NCBI GenBank assembly: GCA_022736535.1
Contig: DZCT01000013.1
Coordinates: forward strand, 1-15,573
DNA from: Desulfatirhabdium butyrativorans
Lineage (GTDB): Bacteria; Desulfobacterota; Desulfobacteria; Desulfobacterales; JAIFKL01
Direction: 5' to 3'
DNA: 15,573 nucleotides
Both the position numbers and the translations under genes were made by a program. Positions 5,834 to 14,530 of this stretch are shown in pieces. The notes beneath the pieces were generated by a model. It was not told the DNA's origin and did no database searches. It saw only the letters and a program-made list of their open reading frames with translations. Numbering within the stretch: the first letter of the stretch is position 1; every line of letters starts with the position of its first letter.

Positions 5834-8053
5834 ATGGAATTGACTGTCGCACTCGGAGGAAATCCGAATTCCGGCAAAACAACGCTTTTCAACACGCTGA
5901 CCGGCGCACGTCAGCATGTGGGGAATTATCCGGGCGTCACCGTTGACAAAAAAGAAGGAACTTATATTTACAACGGCTACAAGATGCAGATCATTGACCT
6001 GCCCGGAACGTATTCGCTCACAGCCTATTCTGCGGAAGAAGTGGTTGCCAGAGATTTCATCGTCAATGAGAAACCTGAAGTGACCATTGATATTGTGGAT
6101 GCCTCCAATCTGGAGCGGAATCTGTATCTGACGATTCAACTGCTCGAATTGGGAGTGCCGCTCTGCATCGCGCTGAACATGACAGATGTGGCAAAAAATC
6201 GGGGAATGGAGATTGATACCGAAAAACTCTCCGAACTGCTCGGCATTCCGGTTGTTTCCACGATTGCCAGAACCGGACTGGGCAAACAGCAGCTCATGGA
6301 GGCTGTTGCAGGGGTCGCAAAGAAGAAAGAGAAAAAAGGTCCTCTGGTGATTTCCTACGGTCCCGATTTGGATAAGACAATCCGTCAGATGCAGGAGGAA
6401 ATTGAAGCCGCTCATTTTCTGACAGAAACATATCCCGCGCGCTGGATTGCCATAAAATATCTGGAAAAAGACGAACAGATTCTTGAAAAAGGACGGCTGG
6501 CAAATCTCGCGACAGCCGCAAAATTGGAAACAACAGTCGAAAATATCGCCGTGTATTTGCAGGAGACGCTGAATATCTATCCCGAAGCCCTGATTGCGGA
6601 TTACCGTTACGGCTATATCCGCTCTGTTGTAAAACAGGGCGTGCTGACAGAGAATTATGACAAAAACAGGCTTTATCTCTCTGACAAGATAGACAAAGTG
6701 CTGACCAACCGTTTTCTGGGACCGGTTATCATGCTGCTGGTGCTGCTGGGGCTTTACCGTTTCACATTTGTTTACAGCGAGATGCCCGTGAGATGGTGCG
6801 AGAATTTTTTCGGTTGGCTGGGAGATACCGTATCCGCAAGCCTGCCCGAGGGTCATCTCAAATCCCTTGTCGTTTCCGGAATTATTGACGGCGTGGGCGG
6901 GGTGCTGGGCTTTGCGCCTCTGATTATGTTCATGTTTTTCGGCATTGCGCTTCTGGAAGACTTCGGCTATCTGGCAAGAGTCGCGTTCATGCTGGACAGA
7001 ATTTTCAGGATTTTCGGGCTTCACGGCAGTTCTGTGATGTCCTACATTGTCTCCGGCGGCATTGCCGGGGGATGCGCGGTTCCCGGCGTGATGGCGGCAC
7101 GGGCTTTGCGCTCTCCCCGTGAACGGCTGGCAACCCTGCTGACCGCGCCGTTTATGAACTGCGGTGCCAAACTGCCGGTGTTTGCGCTGCTGATTGCGGC
7201 ATTTTTTGCAGAAGACCAGGCAATGATGATGTTTATTCTGACGATGATCGCGTGGTGCGGTTCGCTGGTCATAGCGAAACTTCTGAGAATGACCGTCATA
7301 AAAGGCGAGTCAACGCCTTTTATCATGGAACTGCCGCCGTACCGTATGCCCACTTTCAAAGGGCTGATGATTCATACATGGGAGCGGACCTGGCAGTACA
7401 TCAAAAAAGCCGGAACCGTGATTGTAGGCATTTCCGTGCTGCTGTGGGCAATGATGACGTTTCCGGCTTTGCCTGAATCGGAAATGCAGAAATTTGAGCA
7501 AAAGCAGGAAGCGGCAAAAGCCGCGGTTTCACCCGCTGTGCTTCAGGAATACGAATCCGCCAATGAAGATACGCAGCTTTCCGGCGAAGCTCAGGCATTG
7601 AAGGAAAAGCTCGGCGCTATTGACGCGGAAGCTGTGGAAGCCGGGTTGAGATATTCTGTTGCCGGGCGCATGGGGACTGCGCTTGAGAGCATCACTTCTC
7701 TTGCGGGATTCAACTGGCGGATCAACATTGCCCTGGTCGGCGGATTTGCCGCCAAAGAAGTAGTGGTTTCCACCCTGGGAACTGCCCATTCTATGGGAGA
7801 CATTGACCCGGAAGAAAGCGGTTCTCTGTCTCAGCGGCTGGCTGCATCGCCGGACTGGAATCCGCTGGTCGCGTTAAGCCTCATCATTTTTACGATGTTT
7901 TATGCGCCCTGCTTTGTGGCGGTGGTCTGCATCGCCAAAGAGTCAGGTTCATGGAAATGGGGCGCGTTTTCAATGATATTCAACACGGTTCTGGCGTTTA
8001 CGCTGGCAGTGAGCGTTTATCAGGTCGGTTCGTTTTTTCAGCTCGGTCTGTAA
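5834..8053 (+). CDS. feoB: Ferrous iron transport protein FeoB
   Basis: 739 aa, full length. Brings Fe(II) across the cytoplasmic membrane, gated by a cytoplasmic N-terminal G domain. The G domain shows G1 GGNPNSGKTT (8-17), G2 Thr36 in NYPGVTVDKKEG, G3 DLPG (55-58), G4 NMTD (115-118) and a G5-like STIARTG (142-148). A helical domain with NIAVYLQE follows. The membrane part carries both Gate regions, with the conserved cysteines in GGCAVPG and FMNCGAKLPVF, and the second Gate near VGGFAAKEVVVSTLG. A charged Glu/Ala/Lys-rich insert (about 550-610) lies between the two membrane blocks. GGAGGTG (5817-5823) precedes ATG 5834. Unlike many feo operons, FeoA is separated from FeoB by another gene, and P1B ATPases flank both. 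Confidence 0.98.
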   Translation: MELTVALGGNPNSGKTTLFNTLTGARQHVGNYPGVTVDKKEGTYIYNGYKMQIIDLPGTYSLTAYSAEEVVARDFIVNEKPEVTIDIVDASNLERNLYLTIQLLELGVPLCIALNMTDVAKNRGMEIDTEKLSELLGIPVVSTIARTGLGKQQLMEAVAGVAKKKEKKGPLVISYGPDLDKTIRQMQEEIEAAHFLTETYPARWIAIKYLEKDEQILEKGRLANLATAAKLETTVENIAVYLQETLNIYPEALIADYRYGYIRSVVKQGVLTENYDKNRLYLSDKIDKVLTNRFLGPVIMLLVLLGLYRFTFVYSEMPVRWCENFFGWLGDTVSASLPEGHLKSLVVSGIIDGVGGVLGFAPLIMFMFFGIALLEDFGYLARVAFMLDRIFRIFGLHGSSVMSYIVSGGIAGGCAVPGVMAARALRSPRERLATLLTAPFMNCGAKLPVFALLIAAFFAEDQAMMMFILTMIAWCGSLVIAKLLRMTVIKGESTPFIMELPPYRMPTFKGLMIHTWERTWQYIKKAGTVIVGISVLLWAMMTFPALPESEMQKFEQKQEAAKAAVSPAVLQEYESANEDTQLSGEAQALKEKLGAIDAEAVEAGLRYSVAGRMGTALESITSLAGFNWRINIALVGGFAAKEVVVSTLGTAHSMGDIDPEESGSLSQRLAASPDWNPLVALSLIIFTMFYAPCFVAVVCIAKESGSWKWGAFSMIFNTVLAFTLAVSVYQVGSFFQLGL

Positions 8054-8071
8054 TACCGAGTCATTATTATT

Positions 8072-8206
8072 CTCGTTCCCACGCTCTGCGTGGGAACGAG
8101 AAACCCGTTTTACATTTGCGGCGGTAGAACGGGTTTGAAACCCGTTTTACATTTCGGACGGGCTGCGCGTCCGGGCTGCATTCCCACGCGGAGCGTGGGA
8201 ACGAGA
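8072..8206. repeat. Nested palindromic repeat cluster between feoB and the second ATPase
   Basis: 8072-8100 is a perfect 13-bp stem (CTCGTTCCCACGC, loop TCT, GCGTGGGAACGAG). It is followed by AAACCCGTTTTACATTT twice (8101-8117 and 8138-8154) with the inverted ACGGGTTT between them, then a GGACGG/GCGTCC stem (about 8156-8172), then ATTCCCACGCGGAGCGTGGGAACGAG (8181-8206), a second copy of the first hairpin. The whole block ends shortly before the next gene. These elements form strong RNA secondary structure but have no T-tract. Confidence 0.85.
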
Positions 8207-8242
8207 TCAAGTGCGTAACTCGTATATCGGTAAAAAGACAAA

Positions 8243-10594
8243 ATGAAAAACAAAAAAAAACTTACAAAAAACACCTTTGAAATCAGACATGCGATTCCGG
8301 GGCGGATTCGTTTTAAAATCAGCCTGCTGGATTCGGATGAAACTTATGCCGGGCATCTGAACGGGCGTTTCAGCAATGTGGAAGGCATTCTCAAGACCCG
8401 CATCAATCTCAAAAGCGCCAGTCTTATCGTGCGTTATGAGCCTGACATTCTTGATAAAAACAGCCTTGTCAGGCTTGTCAGGGAAATTGCTTTTCCGCAA
8501 AGCGGTTCCGGCGCCGGCTTCCTGCAAAAGAATAAAAACGGAAAAATCAGAGAAGGTTCGGATTCTGTCAAAGATGCGCTGATTCGCTTTGTCGGAATGA
8601 CCGTTCTTGTCGTTATCGTTTTTGTCAGAGAAGTCATTCTGAAACTGCCGCTTGCTCAAAGTTTCTTCAGTCCGCTGGGAATTGTCACAGCGATTTCCGC
8701 ATTGCCCCTGCTGAAAAAAGGGCTGGAAAGCTTCAGAGAAAAGCGTTTTACGCTGGAAAGTTTTCTGGGCGGAAGCATTGTCGTGGCAGTGGCTGCCGGC
8801 GAGGCAACCGCGGCTTTGGAAATTTTGTGGATTACTTCCGGCGCGGAACTGCTTCAGGCATGGATTACAGAACGCTCGCGCCGCGCCATTCGGGATATTC
8901 TTCAGATTACCGAAAAGAACGCCTACATCCTTGCCGGAGGCGTGGAAGTGGAAATCCCTGTGGAAAAGCTCAACGCAGGCGACACGGTCGTTATTCACAC
9001 AGGCGAGAAAATATCGGTTGACGGTCTGATTACCGACGGCGAAGCCATGCTGGACGAATCTCCGGTAAACGGCAGGTCCGAATTTACCTTCCGCGGGAGC
9101 GGCGACAGGGTTCTTGCCGGAACTTTTGTGCGGGAAGGCGTCATTTATGTTCACGCGGAAAAAGTCGGCGACAAAACCTATCTGGCACGCATTCTGCTGA
9201 TGGTTGAGGATTCTTTGGAAAACAAAGCCCCGATAGAAGGCGTTGCCGCAAAACTGGCTGCCAGACTCATCGGCGTGGGATTTGCCGCGACATTGGCAAC
9301 GCTGGTGCTGACCCGCAGCTTTTGGAGAGCCTTTACCGTGATGCTGGTCATGGCTTGTCCCTGCGCGACCGTGCTGGCAGCCTCTTCGGCGGTGAGTGCG
9401 GCGTTGAGCGCTGCAGCCCGCCGACACATTCTGATCAAAGGCGGACGCTATCTGGAAGAAGCCGGAACCGCGAATATCATCTGTTTTGACAAAACCGGCA
9501 CCCTGACCACCAATGAACCGGAAATGTCCGAATTTGTGAATTTTTCCCGTATCACAGATGATGCGCTGTTGCAGGCAGCCTATTCTGCGGAAAAGCACAA
9601 TTCCCATCCTTTGGCAATCGGGATAAAAGCCGAAGCTGAAAAGCGGGGCATTTCTGCAATTGCTCATGATGTCTGTGATTATACGCTCGGCAAAGGCGTC
9701 CGGGCAAAAATACGGGGCGATGAGATTCTGGTGGGCAACCTCAAGCTCATGCAGGATTATGCTGTGAACATTGATGCGGCGCGGCGCACGCTCCGGCGTT
9801 TCAACATGCAGGGGCTGACCGCGGTGTTTGTGAGCATAAACGGAAAACTCGCGGGAATAATGGGATTTTCCAATCGGAATCGGCCCGATATTCGGGAGGT
9901 GGTTCAGCAACTTCGCGGCAGCGGGGTCGGAAAGGTTGTGATGATTACCGGCGATGAGAGATGCGCCGCGCTGGATTTGTCCCGTCAGTTGGACATCGGC
10001 GAGTGTTACTACTCGGTGATGCCTGAAGACAAATCCGATATTGTCAGAGAACTGAGACAAAACCGCGATAAGGTGCTGATGGTGGGAGACGGCATCAATG
10101 ACGCCCTGGCATTGGCTGAAGCAGATATCGGCGTGGCAATGGGCGCGGGCGGTTCCGAGGTGGCAATCGAAGCCGCAGATATTGCGCTGGTGAAAGATGA
10201 TCTCAGCGGAATTGTTTATGTCCGTGCGTTAAGCCGTGCAACGATTAAAGTGGTGCATCAGAATTTCTGGATTGCCTCCGGATCGAATATCGCCGGCGTT
10301 GTATTGGGCGCGATGGGCTTCCTGTCTCCGGTAGCCGCCGGACTCATTCACATTGTCCATACAGTAGGCGTTCTGGCAAATTCGAGCCGCCTGCTGTTCT
10401 ATGAGCCGCCGCGGCTGATTTCTGAAACGTCTGCTGTAAAAACGCTGCCTTATGAATCGGATGACCCGGCGCAAAGCAATCTTGCTGAAATAAAAGCGAT
10501 AAAAAAAGTTGAGATGATCGTGCAGCCGTTTTCAACGCTGATTCCCAATCTGGAGCTTGAGAATAAGAAATCGCGTCTGAATCCAGCAAATTAA
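8243..10594 (+). CDS. P1B-type metal-transporting ATPase with CPC motif and altered actuator loop
   Basis: 783 aa. Residues 11-68 are an HMA-like domain without CxxC, opening with IRHAIPGRIRFK, the same Arg motif as in the 2299-4440 ATPase. Hydrophobic segments lie at about 112-134, 143-157, 174-205, 341-385 and 672-712. The membrane motif is ACPCATV (CPC 372-374). P domain: DKTGT with Asp416. N domain: HP pair at 455-456. Two core motifs deviate: the actuator loop reads DESPVNGRSE (NGR at 276-278) where TGE is expected, and the hinge reads GDGINDALAL with Leu for the usual Pro. The C-terminus has HIVHTVGVLANSSRLL, typical of P1B pumps, plus a 70-residue cytoplasmic tail. Its CPC site would suit Cu+ or another soft metal; context suggests iron or a partner of the first pump. 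No strong Shine-Dalgarno precedes ATG 8243. Confidence 0.9.
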   Translation: MKNKKKLTKNTFEIRHAIPGRIRFKISLLDSDETYAGHLNGRFSNVEGILKTRINLKSASLIVRYEPDILDKNSLVRLVREIAFPQSGSGAGFLQKNKNGKIREGSDSVKDALIRFVGMTVLVVIVFVREVILKLPLAQSFFSPLGIVTAISALPLLKKGLESFREKRFTLESFLGGSIVVAVAAGEATAALEILWITSGAELLQAWITERSRRAIRDILQITEKNAYILAGGVEVEIPVEKLNAGDTVVIHTGEKISVDGLITDGEAMLDESPVNGRSEFTFRGSGDRVLAGTFVREGVIYVHAEKVGDKTYLARILLMVEDSLENKAPIEGVAAKLAARLIGVGFAATLATLVLTRSFWRAFTVMLVMACPCATVLAASSAVSAALSAAARRHILIKGGRYLEEAGTANIICFDKTGTLTTNEPEMSEFVNFSRITDDALLQAAYSAEKHNSHPLAIGIKAEAEKRGISAIAHDVCDYTLGKGVRAKIRGDEILVGNLKLMQDYAVNIDAARRTLRRFNMQGLTAVFVSINGKLAGIMGFSNRNRPDIREVVQQLRGSGVGKVVMITGDERCAALDLSRQLDIGECYYSVMPEDKSDIVRELRQNRDKVLMVGDGINDALALAEADIGVAMGAGGSEVAIEAADIALVKDDLSGIVYVRALSRATIKVVHQNFWIASGSNIAGVVLGAMGFLSPVAAGLIHIVHTVGVLANSSRLLFYEPPRLISETSAVKTLPYESDDPAQSNLAEIKAIKKVEMIVQPFSTLIPNLELENKKSRLNPAN

Positions 10595-10786
10595 ATGTCA
10601 TTCTGAACGCCCTGTCATTCTGAACGCAGTGAAGAATCTCTGTCTGTCATCACCGGGATTCTTCGCTCCGCTCAGAATGACAGGCTGCGGAAATGTCATT
10701 CTGAAAGCCCTGTCCCCGTCATTCTGAACGCAGTGAAGAATCTCTGTCTGTCATCACCGGGATTCTTCGCTCCGCTCAGAATGACA
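10594..10786. repeat. Two tandem copies of a GTCATTCTGAACG inverted repeat
   Basis: 10614-10682 and 10718-10786 are identical 69-bp sequences whose ends are imperfect inverted repeats (GTCATTCTGAACGCAGTGAAGAATC against GATTCTTCGCTCCGCTCAGAATGAC). Each is preceded by a half unit (TGTCATTCTGAA(C/A)GCCC), so the duplicated unit is about 104 bp. The block fills the gap between two convergent operons and may serve as a two-way terminator, though there is no T-run. Confidence 0.9.
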
Positions 10787-10813
10787 ATGTCACTCCGATT
10801 TGACAAAGTAAAA

Positions 10814-11578
10814 CTACCCCAGAATCAATTTCTGCGGGTCGCACTGCTCTCTCAGGATTTTGAGTTCGCGGGGCGTGGGCGGCGGCGTTTCCCTCGCCCT
10901 TGAAATATCAATTTCAAAGCCTGTTTTGTCGAGAACTTGCCGCGGCGTCACCCCCGGATAGTATTCTCTCAGATACATCTCTTTTGTCTCTTCCTCAAAG
11001 CCCATGACAGCCATGTTTGTAACGACCGCCCAGGGACCGCCGCCTCCGAGTCCGGCATTTTTTCTGCCTTCGGGACCGTCTAACCAGCCCGCGCTGGTCA
11101 TGTAGTCTAATTTTTGAACAAATTTCCGTTTCTCATGCTGCATGAAGATAATTGTCCGATTCACAAAAGAAGCCACGTCTGCCGCGCCGCCGCTGCCGGA
11201 AAAGCGCACCGCCGGTTTTTCATAGTCGCCGATCACGGTGGAATTGAGATTTCCGTAGCGGTCAATCTGCGCCGCACCGAGAATGCCCACCACGTGAGCG
11301 CCGGTAAAACGGTTCTGCATGGTGGCAAACGCGTCTGCCAGACTCCCGTTGACCGAAGTTCGGAACATGACTCGCGGGTCGGCGACAGCCAGCGGCACTT
11401 CCTCCAACTGTGAGTCAATCGCGCCGGTTTCAAAAAATATGACGCTGTTGGGCGCGCTGATGTGCTTGCCTGCCATTGCCGCGAGCATGGAAATTCCCGT
11501 GCCGCAGAAAACAATATCACCGTCCCGGATTTCTCTTGCTGCGGCAATCGCCATCATTTCTCTGGGTGAATAGTCCAT
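10814..11578 (-). CDS. Family I CoA-transferase, subunit B (glutaconate CoA-transferase-like)
   Basis: 254 aa. Subunit of a heterodimeric enzyme that moves CoA between carboxylic acids through an enzyme-bound thioester. The N-terminal Rossmann-like part has DGDIVFCGTG and IFFETGAID, where Glu50 is a good candidate for the catalytic glutamate of the beta subunit. SGSGGAADVASF and GGGGPWAVVTN are typical of the family, and TGFEIDIS near the end is also usual. The start 11578 follows subunit A by seven bases, and its AGGAG overlaps the end of that gene, indicating coupled expression. The closest named relatives by eye are GctB-type subunits; the substrate cannot be read from sequence. Confidence 0.93.
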   Translation of the reverse strand: MDYSPREMMAIAAAREIRDGDIVFCGTGISMLAAMAGKHISAPNSVIFFETGAIDSQLEEVPLAVADPRVMFRTSVNGSLADAFATMQNRFTGAHVVGILGAAQIDRYGNLNSTVIGDYEKPAVRFSGSGGAADVASFVNRTIIFMQHEKRKFVQKLDYMTSAGWLDGPEGRKNAGLGGGGPWAVVTNMAVMGFEEETKEMYLREYYPGVTPRQVLDKTGFEIDISRARETPPPTPRELKILREQCDPQKLILG

Positions 11579-11585
11579 CGCGTTT

Positions 11586-12563
11586 TTATCTCCTGTCCAA
11601 ATTCACGGCATAGCCGGTTCGGGGATCGGCTTTGATGCTTTGCAGCCGCTCCTTTCCCGCCAATTCTGAAAATTCCCGGTGATTGCTCACGCCGTAAACA
11701 AATTTCTCAAGATAGGTTTTGAATGACTCATCTTTCTGTGCGTATTTTGAGTAATCGCTGAGGTATGCCGGATCGTAGTCATAATACCGGTAGCACGCGG
11801 TGGGATAGGCACCGAAAGGAACATGCACCACCGCATCCACGCAGAAAAAAGGAATCTGGTTGAGGTCGGGATTTTGTCTCATCTCGTCTGTATCCGCCAA
11901 TTCCTCGCAGGTGAGAATCACATGCTTTGAGGCTTTTATCTGCTCCACATCTGTAAACGGAAGCCCTTCTATTCTTGCGGTTCCCTGTCTGTCGGCTTTC
12001 TGCACATGAACAATTGCTACATCTGTATGAATCGCCGGAACTAAGACCAATTTCTCAGCATCTCCCCATGAGCCGAAAGGATTTTCCACGACTCGGAGTT
12101 TGTAGTCCGGGAGTCTGGGGTCGGCTTTTCTCATTTCACGTGAAAATCCCCATTTCTCAATAATATCCGTGCCTAAGCCGGAACGGGTCGGCAGGAAGGG
12201 AACGCCCATCGCGCCGGCGAGAAAGCGTAAGGTCATCTGATAATTGGAGTAGTCTTCTACCTGAAGGCTTCCTTCCTGAACCGCTTTTTTAAATCTGATG
12301 CAGGTGGAGGCAAATCTGCCCGTGCCGCCGTAGGCAATTTCCAATTTTGCGAGACATCCGCCGCCCACGAGTTCATCCATGCCCTGACCGTTGGAATGGG
12401 CATAGAGATGAAGCCCTTTGATGCGCTGACGGATGATTTCATAGACGGCAGCCATGGGATTCCGATTCAGTGTAAAGCCGCCGATGGAGATATGGCAGCC
12501 TTCGGCAACATATCGCCGAACAGCCTCCGACAAATCCATCACTTTGTCAGAATTAGTATTCAT
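11586..12563 (-). CDS. Family I CoA-transferase, subunit A (glutaconate CoA-transferase-like)
   Basis: 325 aa. It starts with the oligomer partner fold of the family: EGCHISIGGFTLNRNPMAAVYEI near the N-terminus, then YGGTGRF, FLPTRSGLGTDI and NPFGSWGDAEKLVLVPAI, as in GctA. The C-terminal part (HVPFGAYPTACYRYYDYD, then YLEKFVYG) also fits GctA-type proteins. GGAG lies about 9 bases before ATG 12563. It pairs with subunit B just downstream. With the neighbouring aldehyde oxidoreductase and Liv transporter genes, a role in activating an organic or amino acid derived acid to its CoA ester is likely. Confidence 0.93.
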   Translation of the reverse strand: MNTNSDKVMDLSEAVRRYVAEGCHISIGGFTLNRNPMAAVYEIIRQRIKGLHLYAHSNGQGMDELVGGGCLAKLEIAYGGTGRFASTCIRFKKAVQEGSLQVEDYSNYQMTLRFLAGAMGVPFLPTRSGLGTDIIEKWGFSREMRKADPRLPDYKLRVVENPFGSWGDAEKLVLVPAIHTDVAIVHVQKADRQGTARIEGLPFTDVEQIKASKHVILTCEELADTDEMRQNPDLNQIPFFCVDAVVHVPFGAYPTACYRYYDYDPAYLSDYSKYAQKDESFKTYLEKFVYGVSNHREFSELAGKERLQSIKADPRTGYAVNLDRR

Positions 12564-12689
12564 ATAGATAAACTCCGTTGATTTTATGCAAAAATAAACA
12601 GGTAGGACGGGGTTACGTCCCCGCCGTTAATTGTGTATCAACAGGCGGCGGGGACAGTCTGTTTTCAGCCCGGGGATCCCTACCATCTC
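12564..12689. repeat. Short intergenic region with GGGGTTACGTCCCC palindrome
   Basis: 12601-12630 contains GGTAGGACGGGGTTACGTCCCCGCC, a relative of the hairpin at 2149-2168. A second GC-rich stretch with GGCGGGGACAG and GGGATCCCTACC (12640-12685) pairs partly back to it, the outer ends being GGTAGG and CCTACC. It lies between the oxidoreductase stop codon and the CoA-transferase start. Confidence 0.65.
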
Positions 12690-14447
12690 CTATTTAACTG
12701 AGTCATCCCATCCTCTGAGATGATAGTAGTCTTTTAACATAAAATTGATTTCTTCTTTGCTGACGGCATGTCCGGTTTTTTCAAGCTTTTGATGCAAGGC
12801 TTTAGGCAATTGCTCATCTTCGGCGTTCATACCTTCTCTGAGATTGAATCGGCGCACAATGTCTGATACTGACGATGCGATTTTTTCCAGCACAGATTTT
12901 TCTGCGGGGATGCCGGTAGTCTTGTGAATGATCTCCGCGAGTTTTTCCCAAGGGTACAAATCCCGGTAGAAACGGCACAGAATCAGCGTGTCAAACAGCG
13001 TGAGCCGGTCTTCAAAGTCAATAAACAGTTTTGCTTTGTCTTTTACTTGCGCCGGGTCAATCATGCCGCTGAGTTCCGGCTTGTAAAACGTGCTTCTCAG
13101 ATGGCAAGCGCCCCGATCCGAAGTGGCGTAAGCCAATCCCATGCCTTTCAGCACTCGCGGGTCGTAACCCGCAGGCTCCATGCCCTTGACATGCACGGCT
13201 ATGTCTTCAAGCCCCCATTCTTTTGCGGCAAATTTTATGCCTTCTGAAAGTACAGCGCCGATGTCTTCTTTTCGGGCGATTTTACGGAGCAGTTCGGCAA
13301 CAGCGTCAGCGTCTCCGTAGTTAATCTTGTAGTCAATCTTTCCACGCGTGGACGCTTCAATCGCAAATGCGCACAGATTGCCTGCCGTAATGGTGTCCAT
13401 GCCGAGCCGGTCGCAAATGTCGTTTAAATAGATGATTTCTTCGATGCTGTCAATGAGACAAAGCCCGCCGAAGGCATAAATCGTTTCATATTCGGGTCCT
13501 TCTAACCTAAGTCCGGCATGACGCCCCGAGCGAACAGTCGTCATACGGGCGCATGCCATAAAGCATTTGAGACAGGCTTTAGGTTTTACATCACACTGAC
13601 TGTGAAGCGCATCCGCGCCGATTTTTTCCCAGTGTTCGCAAGTGCCTTCGGACCAGTAGCGGGTAGGAAAGGCTTTGGCATTGTTCATGATTTTGACCAT
13701 CATCGGCGTTCCCATGTTTTTATACGCCTGAACTCCGGGATTGTCTTTTGCTTGTCCTGCCAATTTTTTCGACATTTCCCGGATTCCGTTTTCGTCAAAA
13801 AGCGGGCGTTTCCGGTTGCCTTGAAATACCAATGCCTTGAGTTTTTTCGCGCCCATCACCGTTCCCACGCCGGTTCTGCCTGCGGAACGCCAGTAGTCAT
13901 TCTCTATGACCGCAAAGCGCACGAGATTTTCCGCAGCGGGTCCGATGACGACTGCACCGGGCTTTTTATATGCCGGTTCGGAAAGCGCAAATCGCTCTTT
14001 CACCGCATCTTCAGCCTGAAAGGTGTCCATCCCCCAAATATCTCCCGCGTCATGAAATACAACGCCTTCAGGATGAACGGACAGAACTGTAGGCTCTGCG
14101 GCTTTTCCCTGTATAACGACTGCATCGAAACCCGCTGAGTCAATGGCTTCGGGAACGCGTCCGCCGGAGTAGGATTCCGAGTATAAGCCGGTTTGCGGAG
14201 ACTTGGTAAACACGCCGTAACGGGATGAACCCCATACAGAACTGCCCGCCGCGGGTCCCGTGGCAAAGATGAGACAATTTTCCGGTGCAAGCGGGTCAAC
14301 GCCTGCGGGATTCAGCGTACAGAGCAAATAAGATGCGAGTCCTTTGCCGCCGAGATAAGTCTCCAGAATCGCATCTTCCACTGTTTCAATGCGGTATGTT
14401 TTTTCACTCAGATTTATTTTTAAAATTCTTCCGTAAAATCCGTACAT
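12690..14447 (-). CDS. Tungsten/molybdenum aldehyde:ferredoxin oxidoreductase family protein
   Basis: I place the start at ATG 14447 (585 aa), because the AOR family begins with (Y)GRILKINLSE and AGGAG sits 10 bases upstream; the in-frame extension to 14561 has no family similarity and runs into repeat DNA. The enzyme oxidises aldehydes to acids (or the reverse) with ferredoxin, using a bis-pterin W or Mo cofactor and one [4Fe-4S] cluster. The cluster ligands are visible as Cys292-xx-Cys295-xxx-Cys299 and the distant Cys491, with spacing like that of the archaeal enzyme. LEGPEYETIYAFGG and YATSDRGACHLR are the conserved cofactor-site motifs. The substrate is unknown. It lies between livF and the CoA-transferase genes, all on the minus strand, consistent with amino acid or organic acid breakdown. 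Confidence 0.95.
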   Translation of the reverse strand: MYGFYGRILKINLSEKTYRIETVEDAILETYLGGKGLASYLLCTLNPAGVDPLAPENCLIFATGPAAGSSVWGSSRYGVFTKSPQTGLYSESYSGGRVPEAIDSAGFDAVVIQGKAAEPTVLSVHPEGVVFHDAGDIWGMDTFQAEDAVKERFALSEPAYKKPGAVVIGPAAENLVRFAVIENDYWRSAGRTGVGTVMGAKKLKALVFQGNRKRPLFDENGIREMSKKLAGQAKDNPGVQAYKNMGTPMMVKIMNNAKAFPTRYWSEGTCEHWEKIGADALHSQCDVKPKACLKCFMACARMTTVRSGRHAGLRLEGPEYETIYAFGGLCLIDSIEEIIYLNDICDRLGMDTITAGNLCAFAIEASTRGKIDYKINYGDADAVAELLRKIARKEDIGAVLSEGIKFAAKEWGLEDIAVHVKGMEPAGYDPRVLKGMGLAYATSDRGACHLRSTFYKPELSGMIDPAQVKDKAKLFIDFEDRLTLFDTLILCRFYRDLYPWEKLAEIIHKTTGIPAEKSVLEKIASSVSDIVRRFNLREGMNAEDEQLPKALHQKLEKTGHAVSKEEINFMLKDYYHLRGWDDSVK

Positions 14448-14530
14448 GATTTTTTGTCTCCTGATGGAAAAGGAAAAGTTATTAAGCCAGCAGATTGAAA
14501 AAGTGTAGTGATAGAAGTAGTGATTCGGAA

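Noticed and set aside
5639..7024. 461-aa minus-strand open frame
   Set aside because: Antisense to feoB and part of the 128-aa gene, with no domain and a His/Phe/Gln-rich composition typical of shadows.
8207..10060. 617-aa minus-strand open frame
   Set aside because: It lies fully opposite the second ATPase, is rich in His, Phe, Gln and Arg with no recognisable domain, and is a by-product of the codon use of the real gene.
10613..10786. CRISPR array
   Set aside because: Only two long repeats with inverted ends and no set of unique spacers of equal size; no cas genes nearby.
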